A DNA stretch of 64,000 nt from an uncultured Olsenella sp. (GTDB lineage: Bacteria; Actinomycetota; Coriobacteriia; Coriobacteriales; Atopobiaceae), in assembly GCA_934660915.1 (NCBI GenBank), contig CAKUIF010000008.1, positions 1 to 64,000 of the forward strand. Reading direction: 5' to 3'. A program made the translations under genes and the position numbers. A model generated the notes under the pieces. The model made no database searches. It saw nothing but the letters and a program-made list of their open reading frames with translations, and was not told where the DNA came from. This document shows positions 53,157 to 61,182 of the stretch, one piece after another (the stretch's first letter is position 1; each line of letters begins with the position of its first letter).

Positions 53157-54490
53157 TGACGCTCGAGTCGCCGGCGCTCTCGATCTTCTCGATAATCAAG
53201 TTCGCGCTGGCCGCCTGGCTCTTCTCGCGGACCCTTCCCCACCGCGGCGAGGGGCCTCTTCGAGGCACCGTGGCGATGATCCTGGTTGTCGCCCTGATCG
53301 CAGGATCTGCCGTGTTCGGGTTCTCCATGTTCCCGACGTTGACCGACGACCTTTCGCTCTTCGTCGCCGTGCTGACGTTTACCGGCGAGCTCCTCGTGGC
53401 CGTGCTCATCCAGCGCATCGTCTACGACTGCCCCATGCTGACCTCGGTCTTCTGCTGCTCCATGGCTTACTCGCTGGAGAACTTGTCGTCGGCAACCGAG
53501 CGGATCTTCAGCCAGTACATGCCGTACTCCCAGATGCCGCCACTGGTTCTTGAAGCCTCGCTGCGCTGTTGGGGCATAACCATCGCCGTCTACCTCATCG
53601 CCTACCCGCTGCTGGTCAAGCGCGTCGAGAAGACCGGGCTTCTGCAGATCTCCGACCCCATCATGGTCCTTGTCGCGGTACTGGTCATCGTGGTCAACAT
53701 GGTGCTCGATCTCATCGTCAAGGACCTGGCGGTGCCTTCGCTGGGCGTGCCGTCCCACGACGCGAACACCTTGGGCATCGTGTACCTGCTGCTCTGCGTG
53801 TACATCATGTACTCGGTCTTTGAGATCGTCTACAACAGGCGCCTGCTAATCAACATGACGGCCATCGAGCGCCTCCGCGCGAGTGAGGCGCGCCAGTACC
53901 AGATGAGCCGCGAGAACATCGAGGCCATCAACATAAAGTGCCATGACCTGAAGCACCAAATCCGTTCGCTTGCCGAGGGAGGGGCGGCGGTCGACGGGCG
54001 TGTGCTCGACGACATCTCGCGCGAGGTCGGCATGTACGACTCAATCGTAAAGAGCGGCAACGACGCCCTCGACACCATCCTTACCGAGAAGAGCCTCTAC
54101 TGCGAGAAGCACGGCATCACGCTCTCCTGCATCGCCGACGGCGAGGCCCTCGGCTTCGTGGAGCCGATCGAGCTGTACTCGTTTTTCGGAAACGCGCTGG
54201 ACAACGCCATTGAGGCGGTCGAGCGCCTCGGGGACCCGGAGCGCCGCAGCATCGGGCTTGTGGTCAAGCGCGTCGGCGGAATGGTCAGCATCCACGTGGA
54301 GAACTACTTCGACGGGCGGGTTGACTTCGGCAGCGAGGGGTTGCCGAGAACCCGCAAGAACGATCCGGCGAGCCACGGGTTTGGGACCCGCAGCATGCGG
54401 ATGATCGTCGAGGGGCTCGGCGGGTCGCTCACCTGCCGCGCCGTCGACGACGTGTTCCACCTGGACGCGCTCGTCCCCGTGCCGGAGTGA
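53156..54490 (+). CDS. AgrC-like sensor histidine kinase (cassette 3)
   Basis: The 444-residue GHKL kinase has about six membrane helices, the conserved ENIEAINIKCHDLKHQIR motif with probable phospho-His263, N box FFGNALDNAIEA and G box HGFGTRSM. Its start overlaps the regulator stop codon by one base (TGATG). The membrane part differs from those of the other two kinases, while the catalytic part is closely conserved. This suggests different ligands feeding the same output type. A palindromic unit begins 47 bases after its stop codon. Confidence 0.9.
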   Translation: MTLESPALSIFSIIKFALAAWLFSRTLPHRGEGPLRGTVAMILVVALIAGSAVFGFSMFPTLTDDLSLFVAVLTFTGELLVAVLIQRIVYDCPMLTSVFCCSMAYSLENLSSATERIFSQYMPYSQMPPLVLEASLRCWGITIAVYLIAYPLLVKRVEKTGLLQISDPIMVLVAVLVIVVNMVLDLIVKDLAVPSLGVPSHDANTLGIVYLLLCVYIMYSVFEIVYNRRLLINMTAIERLRASEARQYQMSRENIEAINIKCHDLKHQIRSLAEGGAAVDGRVLDDISREVGMYDSIVKSGNDALDTILTEKSLYCEKHGITLSCIADGEALGFVEPIELYSFFGNALDNAIEAVERLGDPERRSIGLVVKRVGGMVSIHVENYFDGRVDFGSEGLPRTRKNDPASHGFGTRSMRMIVEGLGGSLTCRAVDDVFHLDALVPVPE

Positions 54491-54537
54491 GCGCGGCGAG
54501 CGCACAGGGCTTCTTTCCGCCCGGGCGTAGGGCACCG

Positions 54538-54636
54538 AAAACTGATCACCTAGTGTTTGTTTTGAATTCTTGCCAACCGCTGACCTGCGGTTTTGTCCGT
54601 TGGAATTCGTAAAACAAAGACTAGGTGATCAGTTTT
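54538..54636. repeat. AAAACTG-family palindromic unit, orphan copy 2
   Basis: The 99-base unit begins AAAACTGATCACCTAGTG and ends with the complement of AAAACTGATCACCTAGTC. It contains mirrored TTTGTTTT and GAATTC segments. It forms the right boundary of cassette 3 and is flanked by CTTCTTTCC and GGAAAGAAG. Confidence 0.9.
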
Positions 54637-54747
54637 GCCATCGAGGGGGGGTCAAGTGGAAAGAAGTGCACTGCCAAGAAGCCCACGCGCCGCAGTCCTT
54701 CTTGGCTGGTAGAATGGGCAGGTTAACCGCACAGAAAGGACCTTCCC

Positions 54748-55335
54748 ATGGCCGCCATCAACTATCAGCTCGCCCGCTTCGAGGCCTCCTACGGCACGGT
54801 CGAGTCGATCCCCGAGCCCACGCAGCCCGAGGTCAGCGTTGCCGGCCGCTCGAACGTGGGCAAGTCCTCGCTGCTCAACAAGCTCTTTGGGCGCAAGAAC
54901 CTCGTCAAGGTCTCGTCCACGCCCGGCAAGACCTGCAACGTCAACTTCTTTGACGTGGACGGCATCACCTTTGTCGACCTGCCCGGTTACGGCTTCGCGC
55001 GCGTTTCCAAGGCCGAGAAGGACCGCTGGAGCAACCTCATCGGCGGCTATTTCGAGCTCGAGCGCAGCTTCAACCTCGTGCTCTCGCTCGTGGACATCCG
55101 CCACGAGGCGCAGAAGCTCGACCGCCAGATGATCGCCTTTTTGCAGGACGCCGGCCTCCCCTATCTGGTGGTGCTGACCAAGGGCGACAAGCTCAGCCGC
55201 AACAAGCAGAACGCGCAGGCGGCGCTTCTTTCCAAGCAGCTCGAGGTCCCGCGCGACCAGATGATCATTACCAGCTCGGAGACCGGCCAGGGCATCGACG
55301 AGCTCAAGAGCCGCATCGCCGAGGCTTGCCTGTAG
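54748..55335 (+). CDS. engB: Ribosome biogenesis GTPase EngB (YsxC)
   Basis: EngB is a small GTPase required for assembly of the large ribosomal subunit. The 195-residue protein has the G1 motif GRSNVGKSSLLN at about residues 33-44, G3 DLPGYGFARV, G4 TKGDKLSR and G5 TSSETGQG. Switch I has STPGKT. Length and motif order are typical. The ATG follows AGAAAGGA. The following HAD gene starts 41 bases later and may be co-transcribed. Confidence 0.96.
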   Translation: MAAINYQLARFEASYGTVESIPEPTQPEVSVAGRSNVGKSSLLNKLFGRKNLVKVSSTPGKTCNVNFFDVDGITFVDLPGYGFARVSKAEKDRWSNLIGGYFELERSFNLVLSLVDIRHEAQKLDRQMIAFLQDAGLPYLVVLTKGDKLSRNKQNAQAALLSKQLEVPRDQMIITSSETGQGIDELKSRIAEACL

Positions 55336-55376
55336 GCGCAACGAACGACCCAGCCCCATCCAACCGGAGGAATCGA

Positions 55377-56174
55377 ATGCCCAATCCCGTAGTCGCGTTC
55401 TTCGACGTCGACGGAACCCTTACGTACCGCGACCCCGTCACGGGGCCGACCGACGTGCCGACGCCGCGCGTGGCCGACGCCATTCGACGATTCGTCGAGG
55501 CAGGAAACGTCGCCGCCGTGTGCACCGGGCGCAGCGTCCTCGGCATCCAGAACCTGCTTGGCACGGGACTCTTTGCCGGGGCGGTCACGCTCGACGGCAC
55601 GCACGTGATCTATGGGGATGAGGTCGTCTACGACCGCACGATCGAGCCGGACTTCTTTGCCCAGACCGTCGCCGAAATCCGTCGCGTGGGCATGGAGGCG
55701 CTCGTCGAGGGCACCTACGGAAACGTGGTCGTCGCCGGTGACGCCGCCTGCTCCGAGCTGCGCGAGGCGCTTCCCGGCATCCAGATGATCGAGGACTACG
55801 AGGCCGCGGGCGGGCGCATGGAGTTCGGAAAGATTGACTTTACCGACTCGAGCCTGGCGGCGTGCAAGTCAAGCGAGTTCCTCATGACCCGCTACCACTA
55901 CATGGACGTCGGCGACGGCTACCACGAGCTGGCGATTCTGGGCACAAGCAAGGGCGTCGGCGCGCGCGCCTTCATCGACGCGCTGCCTTTTGCGCCGTCG
56001 CGCGTCTATGCCTTCGGCGACTCGGAGAATGACCTCGCGATCCTTACGGAGGCCGACGTCGCCGTCGTCATGGGCAACGCCCGCGACAACGTGAAGGCGC
56101 ACGCCGACTACGTGACCGACGTCGTGACCGAGGACGGCGTCGCCACCGCCCTCGAACGCTTCGGGTTGATTTAG
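55377..56174 (+). CDS. HAD-superfamily (Cof-type) phosphatase
   Basis: The 265-residue protein has the HAD motif I FFDVDGTLT with nucleophile Asp10 and Asp12, and motif II CTGRS. A C2-type cap lies in the middle, followed by the conserved Lys in GTSKGVGA and motif IV FGDSENDLAIL. Cof-type enzymes dephosphorylate sugar phosphates or other small metabolites; the substrate is unknown. The ATG at 55377 follows GGAGG. It converges on an ABC transporter operon with a gap of nine bases. Confidence 0.9.
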   Translation: MPNPVVAFFDVDGTLTYRDPVTGPTDVPTPRVADAIRRFVEAGNVAAVCTGRSVLGIQNLLGTGLFAGAVTLDGTHVIYGDEVVYDRTIEPDFFAQTVAEIRRVGMEALVEGTYGNVVVAGDAACSELREALPGIQMIEDYEAAGGRMEFGKIDFTDSSLAACKSSEFLMTRYHYMDVGDGYHELAILGTSKGVGARAFIDALPFAPSRVYAFGDSENDLAILTEADVAVVMGNARDNVKAHADYVTDVVTEDGVATALERFGLI

Positions 56175-56183
56175 GCGCTGCGC

Positions 56184-56951
56184 CTAAGCGCCGCGCTGGG
56201 CGAGGAATGCGCGGGTACGCTCCTCTTTCGGGTTGTCGATGAGCTCGCGGGCCGGGCCCTGCTCGACGATCACGCCGCCGTCCATAAAGACGATGCGGTC
56301 GGCGACCTCGCGGGCAAAGCTCATCTCGTGGGTGACGATGACCATCGTCATGTTCTCGGCGGCGAGCCCCTTGATGACCTTGAGGACCTCGGCGGTGAGC
56401 TCGGGGTCGAGCGCGGAGGTCGGCTCGTCGAAGAAAACGACCTGCGGGTTCATGGCCAGCGCGCGGGCGATGCTCGCGCGCTGCTGCTGGCCGCCGGAGA
56501 GCTGGCAGGGGACCTTCTCCTCGTTTCCGGTGAGGCCCATCTTTGCGATGAGGCCGCGGGCCTGCTCCTCAACCTCGGCGCGGTCGCGCTTCTGGACGCA
56601 GATCGGCGCGTCCATGACGTTCTTCAGCACCGAGAAGTGCGGGAACAGGTTGTAGTTCTGGAACACGAGGCCGAAGCGCTGGCGGGCCTCGGCGAGGACC
56701 TTCTTGTCGCCGTAGGAGCCGTCGCGGCAGATGGCGAGGTCGCCGTAGCTGAGGTCGCCCGAGTCCATGCGCTCGAGCAGCGTCATGCAGCGAAGCAGGG
56801 TCGACTTGCCGCCGCCCGACGGGCCGATGATGGCGACGACCTCGCCGGGGTTGACCGCCAGCGAGATGTCGCGCAGCACCTGCACGTCGCCGAAGCTCTT
56901 TTGCGCGTGGTCGACCGCGACCACGGGGGCGTTGTTGCTTGAATCAGCCAT
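56184..56951 (-). CDS. Polar amino-acid ABC transporter, ATP-binding protein
   Basis: The 255-residue ATPase energises uptake of an amino acid. It has Walker A GPSGGGKSTLL, Q-loop, signature LSGGQQQR, Walker B VVFFDEPTSALDP and switch His in VTHEM, matching GlnQ/HisP-type ATPases of the PAAT family. It is the third gene of the leftward operon SBP-permease-ATPase, 42 bases after the permease. The specific amino acid cannot be assigned. Confidence 0.93.
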   Translation of the reverse strand: MADSSNNAPVVAVDHAQKSFGDVQVLRDISLAVNPGEVVAIIGPSGGGKSTLLRCMTLLERMDSGDLSYGDLAICRDGSYGDKKVLAEARQRFGLVFQNYNLFPHFSVLKNVMDAPICVQKRDRAEVEEQARGLIAKMGLTGNEEKVPCQLSGGQQQRASIARALAMNPQVVFFDEPTSALDPELTAEVLKVIKGLAAENMTMVIVTHEMSFAREVADRIVFMDGGVIVEQGPARELIDNPKEERTRAFLAQRGA

Positions 56952-56993
56952 TCAATCCTCCAAAAGCGGGTTGCCGGGGAGTCCTTGCGCCCG

Positions 56994-57647
<654 letters not shown>

Positions 57648-57675
57648 AGCCCTCCCCTTTCGATAAAACCGCAAA

Positions 57676-57706
57676 GGCACCGTTGCCCTCGCGAGGCAGC
57701 GGTGCC
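57676..57706 (-). terminator. Intercistronic hairpin in the ABC transporter operon
   Basis: GGCACCG pairs with CGGTGCC and an inner CTCGCGAG adds stability; CTTTGCGGTTTT follows on the minus strand. Its place between the binding-protein and permease genes suggests partial termination or mRNA protection that favours the binding protein. Confidence 0.6.
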
Positions 57707-57728
57707 GATGCGAACATGGGCGGATTGC

Positions 57729-58604
57729 TTAGGCCAGGCACCAGTTCTCGTAGGAGATGCCCTGGTCGGCATACTTGTCGCAGAGGTCCTTGACGAAGCC
57801 GTCGGCGTCCATGGCCTTGAGGGTCTCGGTCACGGTGGAGGCGGTGGCGTCGTCGCCCTTCTTGAAGCCGACAGCGTAGTGCTCCTCGGAGAGCTTCTCG
57901 TCGAGCTGGGCGTAGGCGTCGGGCTTGGCGGCCAGCTGATAGGCGGCGATGGAGAGGTCGCATGCCACGGCATCGACGGCGCCGGACTCGAGCTGCATAA
58001 AGGCGGTGTTGTAGTCGCCGATGGTCTCGAGGGAGGCGAAGGTCGCGGCCACGTCGGCCTTGTCGGCGTCCTCACCGGCGAGGACCTCATAGGCGGCGGA
58101 GTCGGTCTGGGTGATGACGGCCTTGCCGGCGAGGCCCGTGAAGTCCGTGATGCCGGAGTCCTTCTTTACCACGATGACCTGGGCGTTGATCATGTAGTTG
58201 CCCGAGAAGGAGTAGTCGTTCTCGCGGCCCTCGATGGTGAAGCCGTTCCAGATGCAGTTGATGGCGCCGGAGTCCATAAGGGTGTCCTTGGCGTCCCAGT
58301 CGATGGGCTCGAGCTGAATCTCCCAGTCGTTGCGCTTGGCGGTCTCCTGGGCGAGCTCAAGGTCGAAACCGGTGTAGGAGCCGTCGTCGCCGACGTAGCC
58401 GTAGGGAGGGTACGCGGAGTCGAAGCCGACGATGAGCTTCTTGGTCGCGGTGGCGGACTTGTCGTCGGAGGCAGCTGCAGCGCCGGAGTCCTTGGAGCCG
58501 GAGTCGGTGCCGGCGGCGGAGCTGCCGCAGCCGGCGAGGACGGCGGAGGCGGCGACGGTCCCGAAGGCCGCGAGGAACTCGCGACGGCTGAGGTTCATCT
58601 TCAT
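57729..58604 (-). CDS. Polar amino-acid ABC transporter, substrate-binding lipoprotein
   Basis: The 291-residue protein has a Tat-like signal with lipobox (SRREFLAAFGTVAASAVLAGC). A type 2 periplasmic-binding fold follows: LIVGFDSAYPPYGYVGDDGSYTGFDLELA split, IDWDAKDTLMDSGAINCIWNGFT, and a C-terminal DGFVKDLCDKYADQGISYENW. This matches glutamine/cystine/arginine-type SBP_bac_3 receptors. It is the first gene of the operon, with a strong promoter containing palindromic operators upstream. AAGGGA precedes the ATG. The ligand is uncertain. Confidence 0.92.
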   Translation of the reverse strand: MKMNLSRREFLAAFGTVAASAVLAGCGSSAAGTDSGSKDSGAAAASDDKSATATKKLIVGFDSAYPPYGYVGDDGSYTGFDLELAQETAKRNDWEIQLEPIDWDAKDTLMDSGAINCIWNGFTIEGRENDYSFSGNYMINAQVIVVKKDSGITDFTGLAGKAVITQTDSAAYEVLAGEDADKADVAATFASLETIGDYNTAFMQLESGAVDAVACDLSIAAYQLAAKPDAYAQLDEKLSEEHYAVGFKKGDDATASTVTETLKAMDADGFVKDLCDKYADQGISYENWCLA

Positions 58605-58655
58605 GGTGGGTCCCTTCCCTGGAAGCTCGCGGTGCCGTTGTCCGGGCCACGGGCG

Positions 58656-58715
58656 CTTTACTACGCTAAAGTGCTGACGTTTGGAGACTATACGCTTTAG
58701 CGCGCTAAAGTGCAA
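58656..58715 (-). promoter_or_regulatory. Promoter with twin operators for the ABC transporter operon
   Basis: On the minus strand TTGCAC (58715-58710) and TATAGT (58692-58687) are 17 bases apart. The perfect palindrome CTTTAGCGCGCTAAAG (58695-58710) fills the spacer. A second copy, CTTTAGCGTAGTAAAG on the minus strand (58656-58671), lies downstream of the -10. This is a textbook repressor arrangement; the repressor is not in the window. Confidence 0.75.
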
Positions 58716-58810
58716 CGGCCGAGTAGCGCGGTTTTCGCGCTTGAAACACGCGCAGCGACGGCTCAGGTAAAGCCCGCGCACGACCAAAATCCCCATCCAG
58801 TGAAATAACT

Positions 58811-58940
58811 ATGCGAAGTCGGTATCCTATTTTGAAAACCCTGAGTAGACAAAGGAAACCGAAGGCATTTTGCCTGTAAATCTACTTGGCATACCGAGCT
58901 GTACTCGCACTTTTCAAAAGAGGATACCGACTTCGTGTAT
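58811..58940. repeat. Family E palindromic element, copy 2
   Basis: Arms GCGAAGTCGGTATCCTATTTT and their near-complement enclose about 85 bases with the conserved AGGCATTTTGCCT mini-hairpin and GAGTAG/CTACT segments, as in the copy at 30691. The 15-base inner palindrome of that copy is absent here. Confidence 0.85.
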
Positions 58941-59019
58941 TTTTTTGAGAGCTATAGGCTGAGAGAGGTAAATCGCAGCATTCAAGCCGCACGTTTAGCG
59001 CTTGTGGTAGCATCAATGC

Positions 59020-59112
59020 CCTAACGAGGGAGTAGTGGCGCGGTTTGCCCGCGCGATGCGACCAACAGACTGGCAACAAAAAGCCTGGCGCATCTTAATC
59101 AACGAGACTCGT
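59020..59112 (+). promoter_or_regulatory. yybP-ykoY manganese riboswitch
   Basis: The aptamer hallmarks are present. P1 is ACGAG (59024-59028) pairing with CTCGT (59108-59112), the L1 sequence GGAGTAG follows P1, and AACGAGA precedes the 3' P1 strand. This matches the family's GGGGAGUAG and CAAGA segments. An internal GCGCGG/CCGCGC-type helix and ACAGACTGGCAACA lie between. It sits upstream of mntP, a classic target. The aptamer senses Mn2+. Confidence 0.85.
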
Positions 59113-59153
59113 GGCCTGTGCGACCGTGCGTCGTGCTCGCCACGGGTCTTTTT
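59106..59153 (+). terminator. Riboswitch-controlled terminator before mntP
   Basis: GACTCGTGGC pairs with GCCACGGGTC (one G-U) and TTTTTG follows. The 5' half overlaps the 3' P1 strand of the Mn2+ aptamer, so ligand-stabilised P1 should prevent the terminator and turn mntP on. Confidence 0.8.
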
Positions 59154-59222
59154 GTTTGCCTCTACGAGCTCTGCGGACATAACAAGGCGGCGATTGGGGA
59201 ATCACCGCGCGAGAGGAGAATC

Positions 59223-59801
59223 ATGGGTATCGTCGAGCTGCTGCTCATCGCAGTCGGGCTCTCGATGGACGCGTTTGCCGTGTCCATCTGTAAGGGCCTC
59301 GGCATGAAAAAGGTCAACATGAAGGTCGCCGTGGTGCTAGCGCTGTTCTTCGGCGGGTTCCAAGGCTTGATGCCGCTCATCGGATGGGCGCTGGGCAGCC
59401 AGTTCCTCTGGCTCATCGCGCCGATTGATCACTGGATCGCGTTCGGCCTGCTCGCCGTCATCGGCGGAAAGATGATCGGGGAGGCGCTCCACGACGAGGA
59501 GGGCGAGGACGACGGCAAGCCCGCCGACCGCATCGACCTGGGCGAGTTCTTCATCCTCGCCATCGCCACGTCCATCGACGCGCTTGCCGTGGGCATCTCG
59601 TTCGCGGCGCTCTCGGTCGACATCGTGCCGTCCGTTCTGCTCATCGGCATCGTGACCTTCGCGTTCAGCATCGGCGGCGTGTTCGTGGGCAACTACTTCG
59701 GATCGCGCTACCAGAAGCCCGCCACCATCACCGGCGGTGTCATGCTCATCCTCATCGGCCTGAAGGTCCTCCTCGAGCACCTCGGCTTCCTCGCCCTCTA
59801 G
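59223..59801 (+). CDS. mntP: Manganese efflux pump MntP
   Basis: MntP exports Mn2+ from the cytoplasm. The 192-residue protein has six membrane helices and the duplicated motif with membrane aspartates: GLSMDAFAVSICKGL near residue 13 and TSIDALAVGISFA in the second half. The acidic central loop is HDEEGEDDGKPADRIDLGE. The ATG at 59223 follows GAGAGGAG. The upstream Mn2+ riboswitch supports both the annotation and induction by manganese excess. A family A repeat pair follows the stop codon by seven bases. Confidence 0.95.
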   Translation: MGIVELLLIAVGLSMDAFAVSICKGLGMKKVNMKVAVVLALFFGGFQGLMPLIGWALGSQFLWLIAPIDHWIAFGLLAVIGGKMIGEALHDEEGEDDGKPADRIDLGEFFILAIATSIDALAVGISFAALSVDIVPSVLLIGIVTFAFSIGGVFVGNYFGSRYQKPATITGGVMLILIGLKVLLEHLGFLAL

Positions 59802-59808
59802 CCGGGAC

Positions 59809-59939
59809 TGGGACAAAAGGGACGGGGGATTTTGTCCCAAACCGCAGGTCGGACAAGCTGGCACAAGAAACGAGCCGCAGGCTGGGAAGCCCGCGGCTCG
59901 TCGTGTTTTGGGACAAAATCCCCCGTCCCTTTTGTCCCA
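59809..59939. repeat. Family A repeats as inverted pair (REPIN-like)
   Basis: Two 31-base family A hairpins (59809-59839 and 59909-59939) face each other across 69 bases. The spacer contains a strong ACGAGCCGC/GCGGCTCGT hairpin. The pair fills the gap between the convergent mntP and purH genes and may also terminate both. Confidence 0.9.
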
Positions 59940-59948
59940 GTCCCAGTC

Positions 59949-61130
59949 TTAGTGGTGGAACAGGCGCATGTGGGTGAAGGCCATGGCGATGCCGTACTTG
60001 TCCGCGGTCTCGATCACGTTGTCGTCGCGGATGGAGCCGCCGGGCTCGGCGATATAGGAAACGCCGGACTTGTGGGCGCGCTCGACGTTGTCGCCGAAGG
60101 GGAAGAAGGCGTCGGAGCCGAGGGTCACACCGGTCTGCGTAGCGATCCAAGCGGCCTTCTCCTCGCGGGTGAGGACCTCGGGCTTCTCCGCGAACCACTT
60201 CTGCCACTCGCCCTCGGCCAGCACGTCGTCGTGCTCGTCGGAGATGTAGACGTCGATGGCGTTGTCGCGGTTGGCACGGCGGATGCCGTCGACGAACTTG
60301 AGGCCGAGCACCTTCGGGTGCTGACGCAGGAACCAGGTGTCGGCCTTGTTGCCCGCGAGGCGCGTGCAGTGGACACGGCTCTGCTGGCCGGCGCCGACGC
60401 CGATGGCCTGGCCGTCCTTGACGTAGCAAACCGAGTTGGACTGCGTGTACTTGAGGGTGATCAGGCTCACAATCATGTCGCGCTTCGCGGCCTCGGGGAT
60501 GTCCTTGTTCTCGGTCACGACGTCGCCGAGCATCTCCTCGTCGATGCGGAAGAAGTTGTGGCCCTGCTCGAAGGTGATGCCAAAGACGTCCTTGGTCTCG
60601 ATAGCGGGGCAGACGTAGTCGGGGTCGATCTGGACGACGTTGTACTTGCCGCCCTTCTTTGCGGAAAGAATGGCGAGGGCCTCGGGGGTGTATCCGGGGG
60701 CGATGATGCCGTCGGAGACCTCGTGCTTGATGTAGAGGGCGGTACGCTCGTCGCAGACGTCGGACAGCGCGGCCCAGTCGCCGTAGGAGCTCATGCGGTC
60801 GGCGCCACGGGCGCGGATGTAGGCGCAGGCGATCGGTGAGAGCTCGCCCTCGTCGTCGACGAAGTAGATCTGCTTGTCGACGTCGGAGAGCGGCAGGCCC
60901 ACGGCGGCGCCGGCGGGGCTCACGTGCTTGAAGGACGCCGCGGCAGGAAGACCCGTGGCCTCCTTGAGCTCGCGCACGAGCTGCCAGGAGTTGAGCGCGT
61001 CGAGGAAGTTGATGTAGCCAGGCCGGCCGGCGAGGACCTTGACGGGCAGCTCGGAGCCGTCCTTCATAAAGATGCGCGAGGGTTTCTGGTTGGGGTTGCA
61101 GCCGTACTTGAGCTCGAGTTCGGAAGGCAT
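59949..61130 (-). CDS. purH: AICAR transformylase without cyclohydrolase domain (PurH-type)
   Basis: The 393-residue protein matches the AICAR formyltransferase half of PurH and formylates AICAR to FAICAR in purine synthesis. Motifs include LKYGCNPNQKPS, GRPGYINFLDALNSWQLV, AASFKHVSPAGAAVG with catalytic Lys-His, KYTQSNSVCY, GAGQQSRVHC and SDAFFPFGDN. The N-terminal IMP cyclohydrolase (MGS-like) domain of ordinary bifunctional PurH is absent. That activity is supplied by the separate PurO-type gene upstream, 52 bases away in the same direction. A ZTP riboswitch precedes the pair. Confidence 0.93.
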   Translation of the reverse strand: MPSELELKYGCNPNQKPSRIFMKDGSELPVKVLAGRPGYINFLDALNSWQLVRELKEATGLPAAASFKHVSPAGAAVGLPLSDVDKQIYFVDDEGELSPIACAYIRARGADRMSSYGDWAALSDVCDERTALYIKHEVSDGIIAPGYTPEALAILSAKKGGKYNVVQIDPDYVCPAIETKDVFGITFEQGHNFFRIDEEMLGDVVTENKDIPEAAKRDMIVSLITLKYTQSNSVCYVKDGQAIGVGAGQQSRVHCTRLAGNKADTWFLRQHPKVLGLKFVDGIRRANRDNAIDVYISDEHDDVLAEGEWQKWFAEKPEVLTREEKAAWIATQTGVTLGSDAFFPFGDNVERAHKSGVSYIAEPGGSIRDDNVIETADKYGIAMAFTHMRLFHH

Positions 61131-61182
61131 TTCTTCTCCTTAGATACAGTTGGAAATCAGGTGAGTGGGTCGCGCGCGGCCC

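Noticed and set aside
57648..57680. Upstream GTG start for the ABC permease
   Set aside because: It lies inside a terminator-like hairpin and has no ribosome-binding site, whereas TTG at 57647 follows AGGGGAGG.
58882..59079. 65-codon minus-strand frame in the mntP leader region
   Set aside because: It spans the family E repeat and the Mn2+ aptamer, which account for the sequence; no start signal is visible.
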